Part shown: one piece after another, positions 25,405 to 32,886 of the stretch
Position numbering within the stretch: the stretch's first letter is position 1
Layout: every line of letters starts with the position of its first letter
Assembly (NCBI RefSeq): GCF_000718635.1
Contig: NZ_JOBF01000003.1
Location: 248,001 to 312,000, forward strand
Source of the DNA: Streptomyces varsoviensis
GTDB taxonomy: Bacteria; Actinomycetota; Actinomycetes; Streptomycetales; Streptomycetaceae
Length of the DNA stretch: 64,000 bases
Direction of reading: 5' to 3'
Translations under genes and position numbers: made by a program
The notes under the pieces: generated by a model
Told to the model about the DNA's origin: nothing
Database searches by the model: none
Seen by the model: only the letters and a program-made list of their open reading frames with translations

Positions 25405-26634
25405 TCAGGCCGGATACGGCTTACCGGGCTCATCGAGCCACACCCACTGCCCGGCCGCGGCGACGGTGAGCCCGTAGCGGGTGCGCTCCGGCGCCCCCGC
25501 CCGCTCCCACCGCCGATAGGCGGCCTCGACCTCGCCCCACAGGAGACGCGGCCCGTGCTGCCGAACGTCGAAGCCGGGCTCGGCGGGGGCGTGGTGGGGG
25601 GAGGGCCGTGAGGCGGAGGCCGCGTCAGGGGCGTGGTGGGGGGAGGTTTGGGCGCTGGGGGCCGCCTCGGGGACGTAGTCGACAGAGGCCCAGGAGCCGG
25701 TGGCCGCGTCGGCGAGCCAGAGGGTCCATTCGCCGTCGGGCCCATGCCCGACCGAACTGCGAACGCCGGGCATCATGAGGCCGACGGCGAACGCCGCATC
25801 GGCGTCACCGAGCGGATAGCGGGGGTCCAGCCGGGTACGGCCGGCGACGGCGCACTCGGCGTGGCGGACGGTGGCCATCACATCGCGGGCCGGGGCCTGG
25901 GCCCGCATCCACATGAACGCGCTGTCGCCCACCACGGGCCCCTGAGCCTCCGGCCCTCCCGGCCCCTCGCGGACGTCGAGGCGCAGCAGGACGCCGTTGT
26001 GCAGGCTCGTACCCCACGGCGTGACGATGCGGCCGCCGGGGGCCACCTGCTCCACCCACGCGTACGGGACGCGGTGAACGGCACACGTCGCGATGAGCCG
26101 GTCGTACGGCGCCGCCTCAGGCCACCCGTCGGCCCCGTCCGCGGCCACCACCCGCGGCCCGTGGCCGGCGGCCTCCAGGGCGCGGCGGGCGTGGGCGGCG
26201 AGCACGGCGTCGACCTCGACGCTGACCACGTGGCCGTCGCCGACGAACTCCGCGAGCAGCGCGGCGTTGTAGCCGGTACCGGTGCCGATCTCCAGCACGC
26301 GGTGCCCCTGGCGCGGATCGAGGTGGTCCAGCATGGCCGCGACGACCCGCGGCATGGACGCCGAACTGGACGGCGTGAACGCGGGATCGGCGCCGGGCGG
26401 GTCCTCGACCTGAGTGATGACCGCCATGTCGCTGTAGACGCACCGCCGCCACTGGTCGGGCTCACGCGTCCGGGACAGCGGCACGTAACCGTCCGCACCT
26501 CGAACCCAGACCTCATCGGGGACGAACCGCCCACGGTCGACGGCGGCGAAGGCCCTCCGCCAGCGGGGCGGTAGGTGTCCGGCGGCGGCGAGGAGGCGGG
26601 CGAGTTCGGCGGGGCCCGCGCTTGGCGGAGTCAC
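25405..26634 (-). CDS. PCMT-like (protein-L-isoaspartyl methyltransferase family) methyltransferase
   Basis: The protein has 409 aa. GTG 26634 is chosen because GAGGAGAAG lies 8 bases upstream; in-frame ATGs farther out have no such site. The N-terminal half shows PCMT features: FAAVDRGRFVPDEVW, SDMAVITQ, SSSASMPRVVAAMLDHL, and motif I VLEIGTGTGYNAALLAEFVG. YDRLIATCAVHRVPYAW and APGGRIVTPWG follow. The C-terminal ~170 residues are specific to actinobacterial relatives, some of which modify RiPPs or act in FxLD systems. A short duplicated segment, SPHHAPD / SPHHAPA, lies near residue 330. It is divergent from the MBL gene. Confidence 0.8.
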   Translation of the reverse strand: MTPPSAGPAELARLLAAAGHLPPRWRRAFAAVDRGRFVPDEVWVRGADGYVPLSRTREPDQWRRCVYSDMAVITQVEDPPGADPAFTPSSSASMPRVVAAMLDHLDPRQGHRVLEIGTGTGYNAALLAEFVGDGHVVSVEVDAVLAAHARRALEAAGHGPRVVAADGADGWPEAAPYDRLIATCAVHRVPYAWVEQVAPGGRIVTPWGTSLHNGVLLRLDVREGPGGPEAQGPVVGDSAFMWMRAQAPARDVMATVRHAECAVAGRTRLDPRYPLGDADAAFAVGLMMPGVRSSVGHGPDGEWTLWLADAATGSWASVDYVPEAAPSAQTSPHHAPDAASASRPSPHHAPAEPGFDVRQHGPRLLWGEVEAAYRRWERAGAPERTRYGLTVAAAGQWVWLDEPGKPYPA

Positions 26635-26823
26635 GGTTGCTTCTCCTCGGGGAGCGGCCTCGACCGATGCGGGGTTGCCGCCCCACCTGCCCATCGTGCG
26701 CCCCAATCCGACGGTCACCTACGACTACCGACAGTACGCGAACCAATACTGTCGGCGTTACGCGCGCCAGGTGGACTTGACGTGCCATCAAGAGAAGTGT
26801 GGTTCGGGCCAGTTGAGGGGCCC

Positions 26824-26841
26824 AGAACTGATATCAGTTCT
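26824..26841. promoter_or_regulatory. AGAACT-N6-AGTTCT palindrome before the MBL gene
   Basis: AGAACTGATATCAGTTCT is a perfect 18-bp palindrome followed by AGTT, 62 bases before the MBL start codon and about 180 bases before the PCMT-like gene. It may control both directions. Confidence 0.65.
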
Positions 26842-26902
26842 AGTTATAGTGGGCGGTGGAGCCGACGCGGGACGCGGCGAACATCGGCGAGAGGGGCCCG
26901 GC

Positions 26903-27970
26903 ATGGCGCACGTCACCGACCACGGAGGCGGGGTCTGGTCCATCCCCGTTCCCATACCGGACAACCCCCTCGGGCACACCCTCATATACCTCCTCGCCAC
27001 CGACGACGGACCCGTCCTCATCGACACCGGTTGGGACGACCCCGGCTCCTGGGAGGTGCTCGCGGCCGGGCTCGCGGAGTGCGGTACGTCCGTGGCCGAA
27101 CTGCGGGGCGTACTCATCACCCACCACCACCCGGACCACCACGGCCTGTCCGGGCAGGTCCGCGAGGCGTCGGGCGCGTGGATCGCCATGCACCCCGCCG
27201 ACGCGGACGTGGTGCGCCGCACCCGGGAGACGGAGCCGCTGCGCTGGCTCGGCTACCTCGTCGACAAGCTCGCCGCCGCGGGCGCGCCCGACGACCACCT
27301 CGCGCCGCTGACGGCCGCGCTCGCCGAGGGCCGCGCCCGACCGCTCCCCGGGCACCGGGCCGCGCTGCCCGACCGGGCCATCGAACCCGGCGAACTCCTC
27401 GACCTCCCCGGCCGCCGGCTGCGCGCCGTCTGGACCCCCGGCCACACGCCCGGCCACGTCTGCCTCCACCTCGAAGAGGACCACCCGGACGGGCGCCCCG
27501 GGCACGGCCGGCTCTTCTCCGGCGACCACCTGCTGCCCGGCATCACCCCGCACATCGGCCTGTACGAGGACCCGGAAGCGGCGGCGGGCGCCCTCACCGG
27601 CGCCTTGGCGGACACGGCCATCGACCCGCTCGGCGACTACCTCGCCTCCCTCGAACGCGTCGCCGCCCTCTCCCCCGCCGAGGTCCTCCCCGCCCATCAG
27701 CACCCCTTCACCGACGCCCCCGCCCGCGTCCGCGAACTCCTCACCCACCACCAAGCCCGCCTGGCCGACCTCCGCCAACTGCTCACCACCCCCCGAACCC
27801 CCTGGCAGCTCGCCGTCGCCATGGAATGGAACCGCCCCTGGGCCGACATCCCCTACACCTCCCGCAACATCGCCGTCTCCGAAGCCGAGGCCCACCTCCG
27901 CCGCCTCGTAAAACTCGGCCACGCCGAGCCCGTCCCGGGCAGCGAGCCGGTCGCGTACCGAGCGGTGTGA
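26903..27970 (+). CDS. MBL-fold metallo-hydrolase
   Basis: The protein has 355 aa from ATG 26903 with GAGAGGGG upstream. The metal-binding signature is THHHPDHHG (about residues 73-81), with further ligands in FSGDHLLPG and HQHPF near the C-terminus. A C-terminal helical part (MEWNRPWADIPYTSRNIAV, HLRRLVKLGHAE) resembles the winged-helix-like extension of beta-lactamase-like 2/glyoxalase II relatives. The likely activity is hydrolysis of a thioester, such as an acyl-CoA or glutathione/mycothiol adduct. A perfect palindromic operator in its promoter ties it to the thiolase and aldehyde dehydrogenase genes. Confidence 0.85.
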   Translation: MAHVTDHGGGVWSIPVPIPDNPLGHTLIYLLATDDGPVLIDTGWDDPGSWEVLAAGLAECGTSVAELRGVLITHHHPDHHGLSGQVREASGAWIAMHPADADVVRRTRETEPLRWLGYLVDKLAAAGAPDDHLAPLTAALAEGRARPLPGHRAALPDRAIEPGELLDLPGRRLRAVWTPGHTPGHVCLHLEEDHPDGRPGHGRLFSGDHLLPGITPHIGLYEDPEAAAGALTGALADTAIDPLGDYLASLERVAALSPAEVLPAHQHPFTDAPARVRELLTHHQARLADLRQLLTTPRTPWQLAVAMEWNRPWADIPYTSRNIAVSEAEAHLRRLVKLGHAEPVPGSEPVAYRAV

Positions 27971-28089
27971 CACCGCGCCTCGACCGCTTCCGTTCGCGAC
28001 GGCGGCCACCCCCGCCGGGCTCCTGCCCCGGCGGGGTGAGGGGAGCGGGGAGGGCGCGGCTGGGGTGCCGTGCACAACCCGCCGAGGCC

Positions 28090-28540
28090 GCGGGGCCGGG
28101 CGCAGTCTGTCGGGGGCGGAGCGCACGCAGCACGCCGACGGTGCCGGGCCAGGAGCCCGGCGCCGCCGCGGAGTCAGGCGCAGCCTGCCAGCAGTACGGA
28201 AGCAGGAGCGGCCCACCAGCGGCGCGAAGCCAAACGGCACGCCGGCGCAGCCCGGCAGCCACGCAGGGGCGGGCGCAGCCCGGCTCCGGCATCGGACCAG
28301 GCGCAGCCTGTCGGCCATGCAGGGTCAGGCGCAGCCCGGCGGCGCACGGCCGGACACAACCTGCCGGTGGGGCCCGTCTGGGCGGAGCCCGGCGGTGGTG
28401 CCGCCGTGGCGGGCGCAGCCCGGCAGCCGCGCAAGGGCAGGCGCAGCCCGCCACCCGCGGACGGGCAGGCACAGCCCGGCGGTCTCGCAGGCGGCGCGCC
28501 CCCGCGGGCGGCGGCGGAGCCCGGCCGCCCGTCGGCGAAA
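28090..28540. repeat. Array of small hairpin repeats, GGCGCAGCC type
   Basis: About ten imperfect units centred on CRGGCGCAGCCYG occur at irregular 20-60-base spacing. Each unit is a mini-inverted repeat such as CAGGC-GCA-GCCTG. The region is otherwise non-coding and lies between the MBL gene and the cobalamin riboswitch. Frames across it only yield Ala/Gly/Arg repeats. Confidence 0.6.
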
Positions 28541-28554
28541 GGGGTGGGGGTGGC

Positions 28555-28745
28555 CCGTTAGAGTGGTTCGGACAACTTCATCCCGCCTCGCCACGGGGAA
28601 AGCCGGTGTGACTCCGGCGCTGACCCGCAACCGTGAGTGCGGCCGTAGGTCACGTACGTACGGTCGTACGAGCCGGAGCACCCGCGATGGGGCGAACAGG
28701 CTCCCGGAGCCGGACGCGTCCGCCTGGCGGCGGCGTCCGGTCACC
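28555..28745 (+). promoter_or_regulatory. Cobalamin (AdoCbl) riboswitch
   Basis: The core GGGAAAGCCGGTGTGACTCC, then GACCCGCAACCGTGAG (28597-28637), is the conserved cobalamin-aptamer junction. The B12 box AGCCGGAGCACCCGC is at 28671-28685. A following hairpin, CCGGACGC (28710-28717) / GCGTCCGG (28733-28740), may act as the expression platform. It lies upstream of a five-gene ECF-transporter operon, so high cobalamin should switch that operon off. Confidence 0.9.
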
Positions 28746-28892
28746 GGCACCGTCGAGGTATACGGAGCTGAGCCCGGTGCCACCGCGCGGTCTGTGCAGA
28801 CAGCGCGCGGGTGGGCGGCCGTGCGCGGCTGTATACCACCCCACGCTGTGCAGCACCCTCCGTTGCGACCTTCACCGAGAGGCACCGACCCC

Positions 28893-30182
28893 ATGGCCCC
28901 CTCCCCCGCCGTCCACGCGCGCCGCGGCGCCGCGGCTCTGGCCACCGCCGCCCTGCTGAGCGCGGCCGCGGCCCCCGCCGCCTTCGCCGACTCGCCGTCC
29001 CCGGCGGCGCCGGGACTGTACGGGACGACGAACCCGCAGTTCGACGGCGTGTTCCGGCAGTCGCTCGCCTTCATCGCGCAGGACTCCGTCGGCGTCACGC
29101 CCGCCACCTCGGCCGTCGACTGGCTGGCCGGCCAGCAGTGCGCGGACGGCGGCTTCGCCGGTTACCGCGCCGACACCGGTACGGCCTGCGACGCGAAGAA
29201 GGGCGAGTTCACCGACGCCACCGCCGCCGCCGTACAGGGGCTCGCGACCGTCGGCGGGCGCGGCGCCGAGGTGAAGAAGGGCCTCGACTGGCTCAAGGCC
29301 ACGCAGAACGAGGACGGCGGCTGGGGCGCCCAGCCCGGCAACCCCAGCAACGCCAACTCCACCGCCACGGCCATCGGCGCGTACGCCGCGGCCGGCCAGG
29401 ACCCGGCCAAGGCCACCGCCAAGAGCGGCAAGAGCCCGTACGACGCGCTGCTCGCCTTCCAGCTCGGCTGCGACGCCAAGGAGGGCGAGCGCGGCGCGTT
29501 CGCCTACCTGCCGCAGAAGGGCCAGCTCCTCGCCAACGACCTCGCGAGCGCCGCGGCGACGCTGGCCGCGTCCGGCAAGGGGTACCTGGTGGGGCACCCG
29601 AGCGGCGGGGACAAGGCCCCGAAGCCGCTCGACTGCGCGAAGGACGAGGGCGACAAGGACCACAAGAGCGACAAGGGCGATAAGGCGGAGAACGCCGCCG
29701 CCGCGGCCGACGCCGGGTCGGCCTACCTGGCGGCCAAGCTCGGCGGCAACGGCCAGCACCTCACCTCCGCCATGGACCCCAAGTCCGACAAGCCGGACTT
29801 CGGCGCGACCGCCGACGCCGTGGCCGCCCTCGCGGCCGGCGGCCACACCGACGCCGCCGGCAAGGCCATGAGCTGGCTGCGGGACGACAAGAACGGCGCG
29901 GCCGCCTGGGCGAAGGGCGACCCCGGCAAGCTCGCGAAGCTGATCCTCGCGGCCAAGGCGTCCGGTACCGATCCGCGTACGGTCGGCGGCGACCTCGTAC
30001 AGCAGCTCGACGAGACGGGCCCGAAGCCGGAGGCGGCGGCGGACACGTCGAAGAAGGACGAGAAGGAGAAGAAGAAGGACGACAGCGGGTTCGGCGTCTG
30101 GTGGTTCGTGGGCGTCTGCCTGGTGGCGGGCATCGGCGTCGGCTTCCTGCTCAGCGGCCGCAAGAAGAACCCGAAGCCGTGA
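28893..30182 (+). CDS. Secreted, membrane-anchored prenyltransferase-fold protein, candidate corrinoid-binding protein
   Basis: The protein has 429 aa from ATG 28893. A signal peptide ends near AFA-DS (residue 32). Repeated alpha/alpha-hairpin units follow: SAVDWLAGQQCADGGFAGY, GLDWLKATQNEDGGWGAQ, and two more pairs to about residue 350. A Lys/Asp-rich, probably disordered stretch interrupts the barrel near residues 250-270. The C-terminus has a Lys-rich linker, one membrane helix (WWFVGVCLVAGIGVGFLL) and a basic tail, so it is displayed outside the cell. Animal intrinsic factor and transcobalamin use the same fold to bind B12. With the riboswitch and ECF genes this supports corrinoid capture, which is inference. 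Confidence 0.75.
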   Translation: MAPSPAVHARRGAAALATAALLSAAAAPAAFADSPSPAAPGLYGTTNPQFDGVFRQSLAFIAQDSVGVTPATSAVDWLAGQQCADGGFAGYRADTGTACDAKKGEFTDATAAAVQGLATVGGRGAEVKKGLDWLKATQNEDGGWGAQPGNPSNANSTATAIGAYAAAGQDPAKATAKSGKSPYDALLAFQLGCDAKEGERGAFAYLPQKGQLLANDLASAAATLAASGKGYLVGHPSGGDKAPKPLDCAKDEGDKDHKSDKGDKAENAAAAADAGSAYLAAKLGGNGQHLTSAMDPKSDKPDFGATADAVAALAAGGHTDAAGKAMSWLRDDKNGAAAWAKGDPGKLAKLILAAKASGTDPRTVGGDLVQQLDETGPKPEAAADTSKKDEKEKKKDDSGFGVWWFVGVCLVAGIGVGFLLSGRKKNPKP

Positions 30183-30892
30183 CGGGCCGTCTGCGCCGGG
30201 CGCCGGGCGTGGCGGCGCTGCTCGCCTGGGTCCTCGGCGTCCTCGCCATCCTCAGCGCCGCGCCCGCGCACGCGGACGGCTACCGCTACTGGTCCTTCTG
30301 GGAGCAGGGGGCGGGGGCGGGCCAGGGGCAGTGGGCGTACGCCACGCAGGGGCCGTCGGTGGCGCGCCCCGACGACGGTGACACCATCGGCTTCCGCTTC
30401 GCCGTCAGCCAGGACTCCTCGCAGGCGGCGAAGCCGCGCGGCACCGCCGGCTTCGCCGCCATCTGCGCCGACACTCCCGCCAAGGGCGGCAGCAAGCGCG
30501 TCGCCCTCGTCGTCGACTTCGGCACCGCCGCCGACGCGCCTGACGGCTCCACCCCGCCCCCGGCCCGTACGGCCTGCGCCCGCGTCGGTACGGACGCCAG
30601 CGCGAGCGAGGCGCTGGCCGCGGTCGCCAAGCCGCTGCGCTACAACTCGGCCGCGCTGCTCTGCGCCATCGACGGCTACCCGAAGAAGGGCTGCGGCGAG
30701 CAAGTGTCGGACGGCGGCGACGGTGGGAAGAAGACCCCCGCCCCGTCCGGGACCGCCATCGCATCCACCGCAGCCGCCGACAACGACAACGGCGGGGGCG
30801 GCGGCCCCTCGGCCGGGCTCATCGGCGGCATCGCCGCCGTCCTCGCCCTGGGCGCCGCCGCCTGGTGGCAAACCCGCCGCCGCCGCGGATGA
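30179..30892 (+). CDS. SCO2322-family surface protein, transcobalamin C-domain-like
   Basis: The protein has 237 aa; GTG 30179 overlaps the previous stop by 4 bases. A signal peptide (to about AHADG, residue 32) precedes a beta-rich domain with YRYWSFWEQG, TIGFRFAVSQ, VALVVDFGTA and a final ALLCAIDGYPKKGCG. A Pro/Asn/Gly-rich linker and a C-terminal helix (AGLIGGIAAVLALGAAAWW) with a basic end anchor it. Three or more Cys suggest disulfides. The order 'VDFG ... EALAAVAKPLRYN' recalls the DUF4430/transcobalamin-like C-terminal domain. Together with the preceding barrel protein it would reproduce the two-domain design of B12 carriers. Confidence 0.75.
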   Translation: MTGRLRRAPGVAALLAWVLGVLAILSAAPAHADGYRYWSFWEQGAGAGQGQWAYATQGPSVARPDDGDTIGFRFAVSQDSSQAAKPRGTAGFAAICADTPAKGGSKRVALVVDFGTAADAPDGSTPPPARTACARVGTDASASEALAAVAKPLRYNSAALLCAIDGYPKKGCGEQVSDGGDGGKKTPAPSGTAIASTAAADNDNGGGGGPSAGLIGGIAAVLALGAAAWWQTRRRRG

Positions 30893-32886
30893 CCCCGCCC
30901 CAAGCGCGCCCGCCCCGCGCCGGCACGACGACGAACGAACGGGCCCCCCGCGCCGGCACGACGGCAGACGACGGGGCTCCCCGCACCGGCACGACGGCAG
31001 ACGGCGGGGCTCCCCGCACCGGGGCATCCGCCGATCGGGCGTCGCCTCGCGCCGAAGCGTCCGCCGATCAGGCGTCGCCTCGCGTCGGCGCCTCCGAGGA
31101 GCAGGCCCCTCCCCGTGCCGGAGGCTCTACAGACCAGCGGGACCGCCGCGCCGGATCGCCTTCGGACCAGCGGCCTCCCCAAACCGGTACGTCTACGGAC
31201 CAGGCCCCTCCCCGTGCCGGAGGCTCTACAGACCAGCGGGACCGCCGCGCCGGGCAGCCCGCCGACCATCCGGCACCCGACGCCGGGGAGCCCGCCCACC
31301 AGCCGACGCCCCACGCCGGGCACCCCGCCGACCAGCCGGTGCCCCACCCCGGGGAGCCCTCCGACCAGCCGGTGCCCCGCCACCAGGAGTCCGCGGAGCG
31401 GCAGGCGTTGCGGGGCCGGGCGGCTGCTGCCAACCAGCCTCCCCGGACTCGTGCGTCCGCGCGTCGCGAGAGCGCACAGGGTGCGCGGCCGGAGGCCGGC
31501 GCGGCGCGGCGCGGGCGGGCGGTACCGGGGCGCGGGCCTGGAGGGCCCGGCCGTATCCCCGTCCCGGGGCGCGCTCGCGCCCCGTTGGCCTCGCGGGGTG
31601 GGGCGTTGCACCCCGGGGCCTGGTGGCTGTGGGCGCTCGGGCTCGCCACCGCCGCCTCCCGTACCACCAATCCGCTGCTGCTGTGTCTGCTGGTCGGGGT
31701 GGCGGGGTATGTGGTGGCGGCGCGGCGGACGGATGCGCCGTGGGCGCGGTCGTACGCGGCGTTTCTGAAGCTTGGGCTGCTGGTTCTGGGGATTCGGCTG
31801 GTGTTCGCGGTGGTGCTGGGGTCGCCGATTCCCGGTACGCACACGCTGTTCACGCTGCCCGAGGTGCCGTTGCCCGAGTGGGCGCGCGGGGTGCGGATCG
31901 GGGGGCGGGTGACGGCGGAGGGGCTGGTCTTCGCGCTGTACGACGGGCTCAAGCTCGCGACCCTCCTGGTCTGCGTCGGCGCGGCGAACGCGCTCGCGAA
32001 CCCGGCGCGGCTGCTGAAGTCCCTGCCGGGCGCGCTGTACGAGGCGGGCGTCGCGATCGTCGTCGCCATGACGTTCGCGCCGAACCTCGTCGCGGACGTG
32101 GCCCGGCTGCGCGCCGCCCGCCGGCTGCGCGGCCGCCCCGACCGCGGGGCCAAGGCGCTGCTTCTGGTGGGGCTGCCGGTGCTGGAGGGCGCCCTGGAAC
32201 GTTCGGTGGCCCTGGCGGCGGCCATGGACGCCCGTGGCTACGGCCGTACCGCCCAGGTACCGCCCGCCGTGCGGCACACCACCACCGCCCTGACGCTGGG
32301 CGGGCTGCTCGGCGTGTGCGCCGGTACGTACGGGCTGCTGGCCGCGCAGGGCGCCGGGTACGGGCTGCCGGTACTGCTCGCCGGTCTCGTCGCCGCCATG
32401 GGCGGCCTCTGGCTGGGCGGCCGGCGCTCGGTCCGTACCCGCTACCGCCCCGACCGGTGGGGCGCGCGGGCCTGGCTGGTCTCGGGCTCGGGCATCGCCG
32501 TGGCGGCCCTCATGGTCTGGGCCGCCTCCTACGCCGACGCGCCCCTCCACCCCCCGGCCGTGCCGCTGACCACCCCTGACCTGCCGCTCTGGCCCGCCGC
32601 CTCCGTACTCCTCGGCCTCCTGCCCGCCTTCGTCGCCCCGGTACCGGTGCGCTCGCCGCGCCCGCCCAGCGACGGGCACGGCCACGCGGGATCGGCCCCG
32701 CGCTCCCCGGACGGCGATCCCCGCCGTACGCGGCCGACGCCACGTTCCTGGGGCGGCGGCCCCCGCCGTACGCGGCCGGCTCCCCGTCCCCCGGGCGGCG
32801 AGCCCCGCCGTACGCGGCCGGCCGCCTCGCATCAGCCGGGCGACGGCCCCGGACCGTATTCGCACTGGAAGGAGATCCGACGGTGA
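30889..32886 (+). CDS. ECF transporter transmembrane (T) component, CbiQ/EcfT family, with long disordered N-terminus
   Basis: The protein has 665 aa; ATG 30889 overlaps the previous stop by 4 bases. Residues 1 to about 240 are a Pro/Ala/Arg/Gln repeat region without fold; family members usually have about 250-300 residues in total. The CbiQ domain follows (about 245-560) with helices from WWLWALGLATAA onward. The coupling motifs are AMTFAPNLVADVARLRAARRLRG and AMDARGYGRT, which contact the ATPases. A second low-complexity Pro/Arg tail of about 70 residues ends the protein. It should form the energy-coupling module with the fused ATPase downstream. Confidence 0.85.
   Translation: MTPPQARPPRAGTTTNERAPRAGTTADDGAPRTGTTADGGAPRTGASADRASPRAEASADQASPRVGASEEQAPPRAGGSTDQRDRRAGSPSDQRPPQTGTSTDQAPPRAGGSTDQRDRRAGQPADHPAPDAGEPAHQPTPHAGHPADQPVPHPGEPSDQPVPRHQESAERQALRGRAAAANQPPRTRASARRESAQGARPEAGAARRGRAVPGRGPGGPGRIPVPGRARAPLASRGGALHPGAWWLWALGLATAASRTTNPLLLCLLVGVAGYVVAARRTDAPWARSYAAFLKLGLLVLGIRLVFAVVLGSPIPGTHTLFTLPEVPLPEWARGVRIGGRVTAEGLVFALYDGLKLATLLVCVGAANALANPARLLKSLPGALYEAGVAIVVAMTFAPNLVADVARLRAARRLRGRPDRGAKALLLVGLPVLEGALERSVALAAAMDARGYGRTAQVPPAVRHTTTALTLGGLLGVCAGTYGLLAAQGAGYGLPVLLAGLVAAMGGLWLGGRRSVRTRYRPDRWGARAWLVSGSGIAVAALMVWAASYADAPLHPPAVPLTTPDLPLWPAASVLLGLLPAFVAPVPVRSPRPPSDGHGHAGSAPRSPDGDPRRTRPTPRSWGGGPRRTRPAPRPPGGEPRRTRPAASHQPGDGPGPYSHWKEIRR
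31102..31253 (+). repeat. 53-bp perfect in-frame direct repeat in the T-component gene
   Basis: The same 53 bases occur at 31102-31154 and 31201-31253, 99 bases (33 codons) apart. They duplicate the peptide QAPPRAGGSTDQRDRRAG inside the disordered N-terminal region, a sign of recent expansion. Confidence 0.85.

Noticed and set aside
27783..28472. Long minus-strand open frame with AGCARPC-AAGLR repeats
   Set aside because: It overlaps the MBL gene and only translates the non-coding hairpin array; composition and lack of any family match argue against a gene.
28090..28540. Possible CRISPR array in the GGCGCAGCC repeats
   Set aside because: Units are short, imperfect and unevenly spaced, spacers are not of constant length, and no cas gene is present.
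31102..31253. 53-bp duplication as an insertion-sequence footprint
   Set aside because: The copies are in frame within a low-complexity coding region, with no terminal inverted repeats or transposase; expansion by slippage or unequal crossing-over is simpler.
30676..32865. 729-codon open frame antisense to the ECF T-subunit gene
   Set aside because: The Pro/Arg/Gly translation shows no domain and lies entirely opposite a well-supported gene; a high-GC shadow frame.
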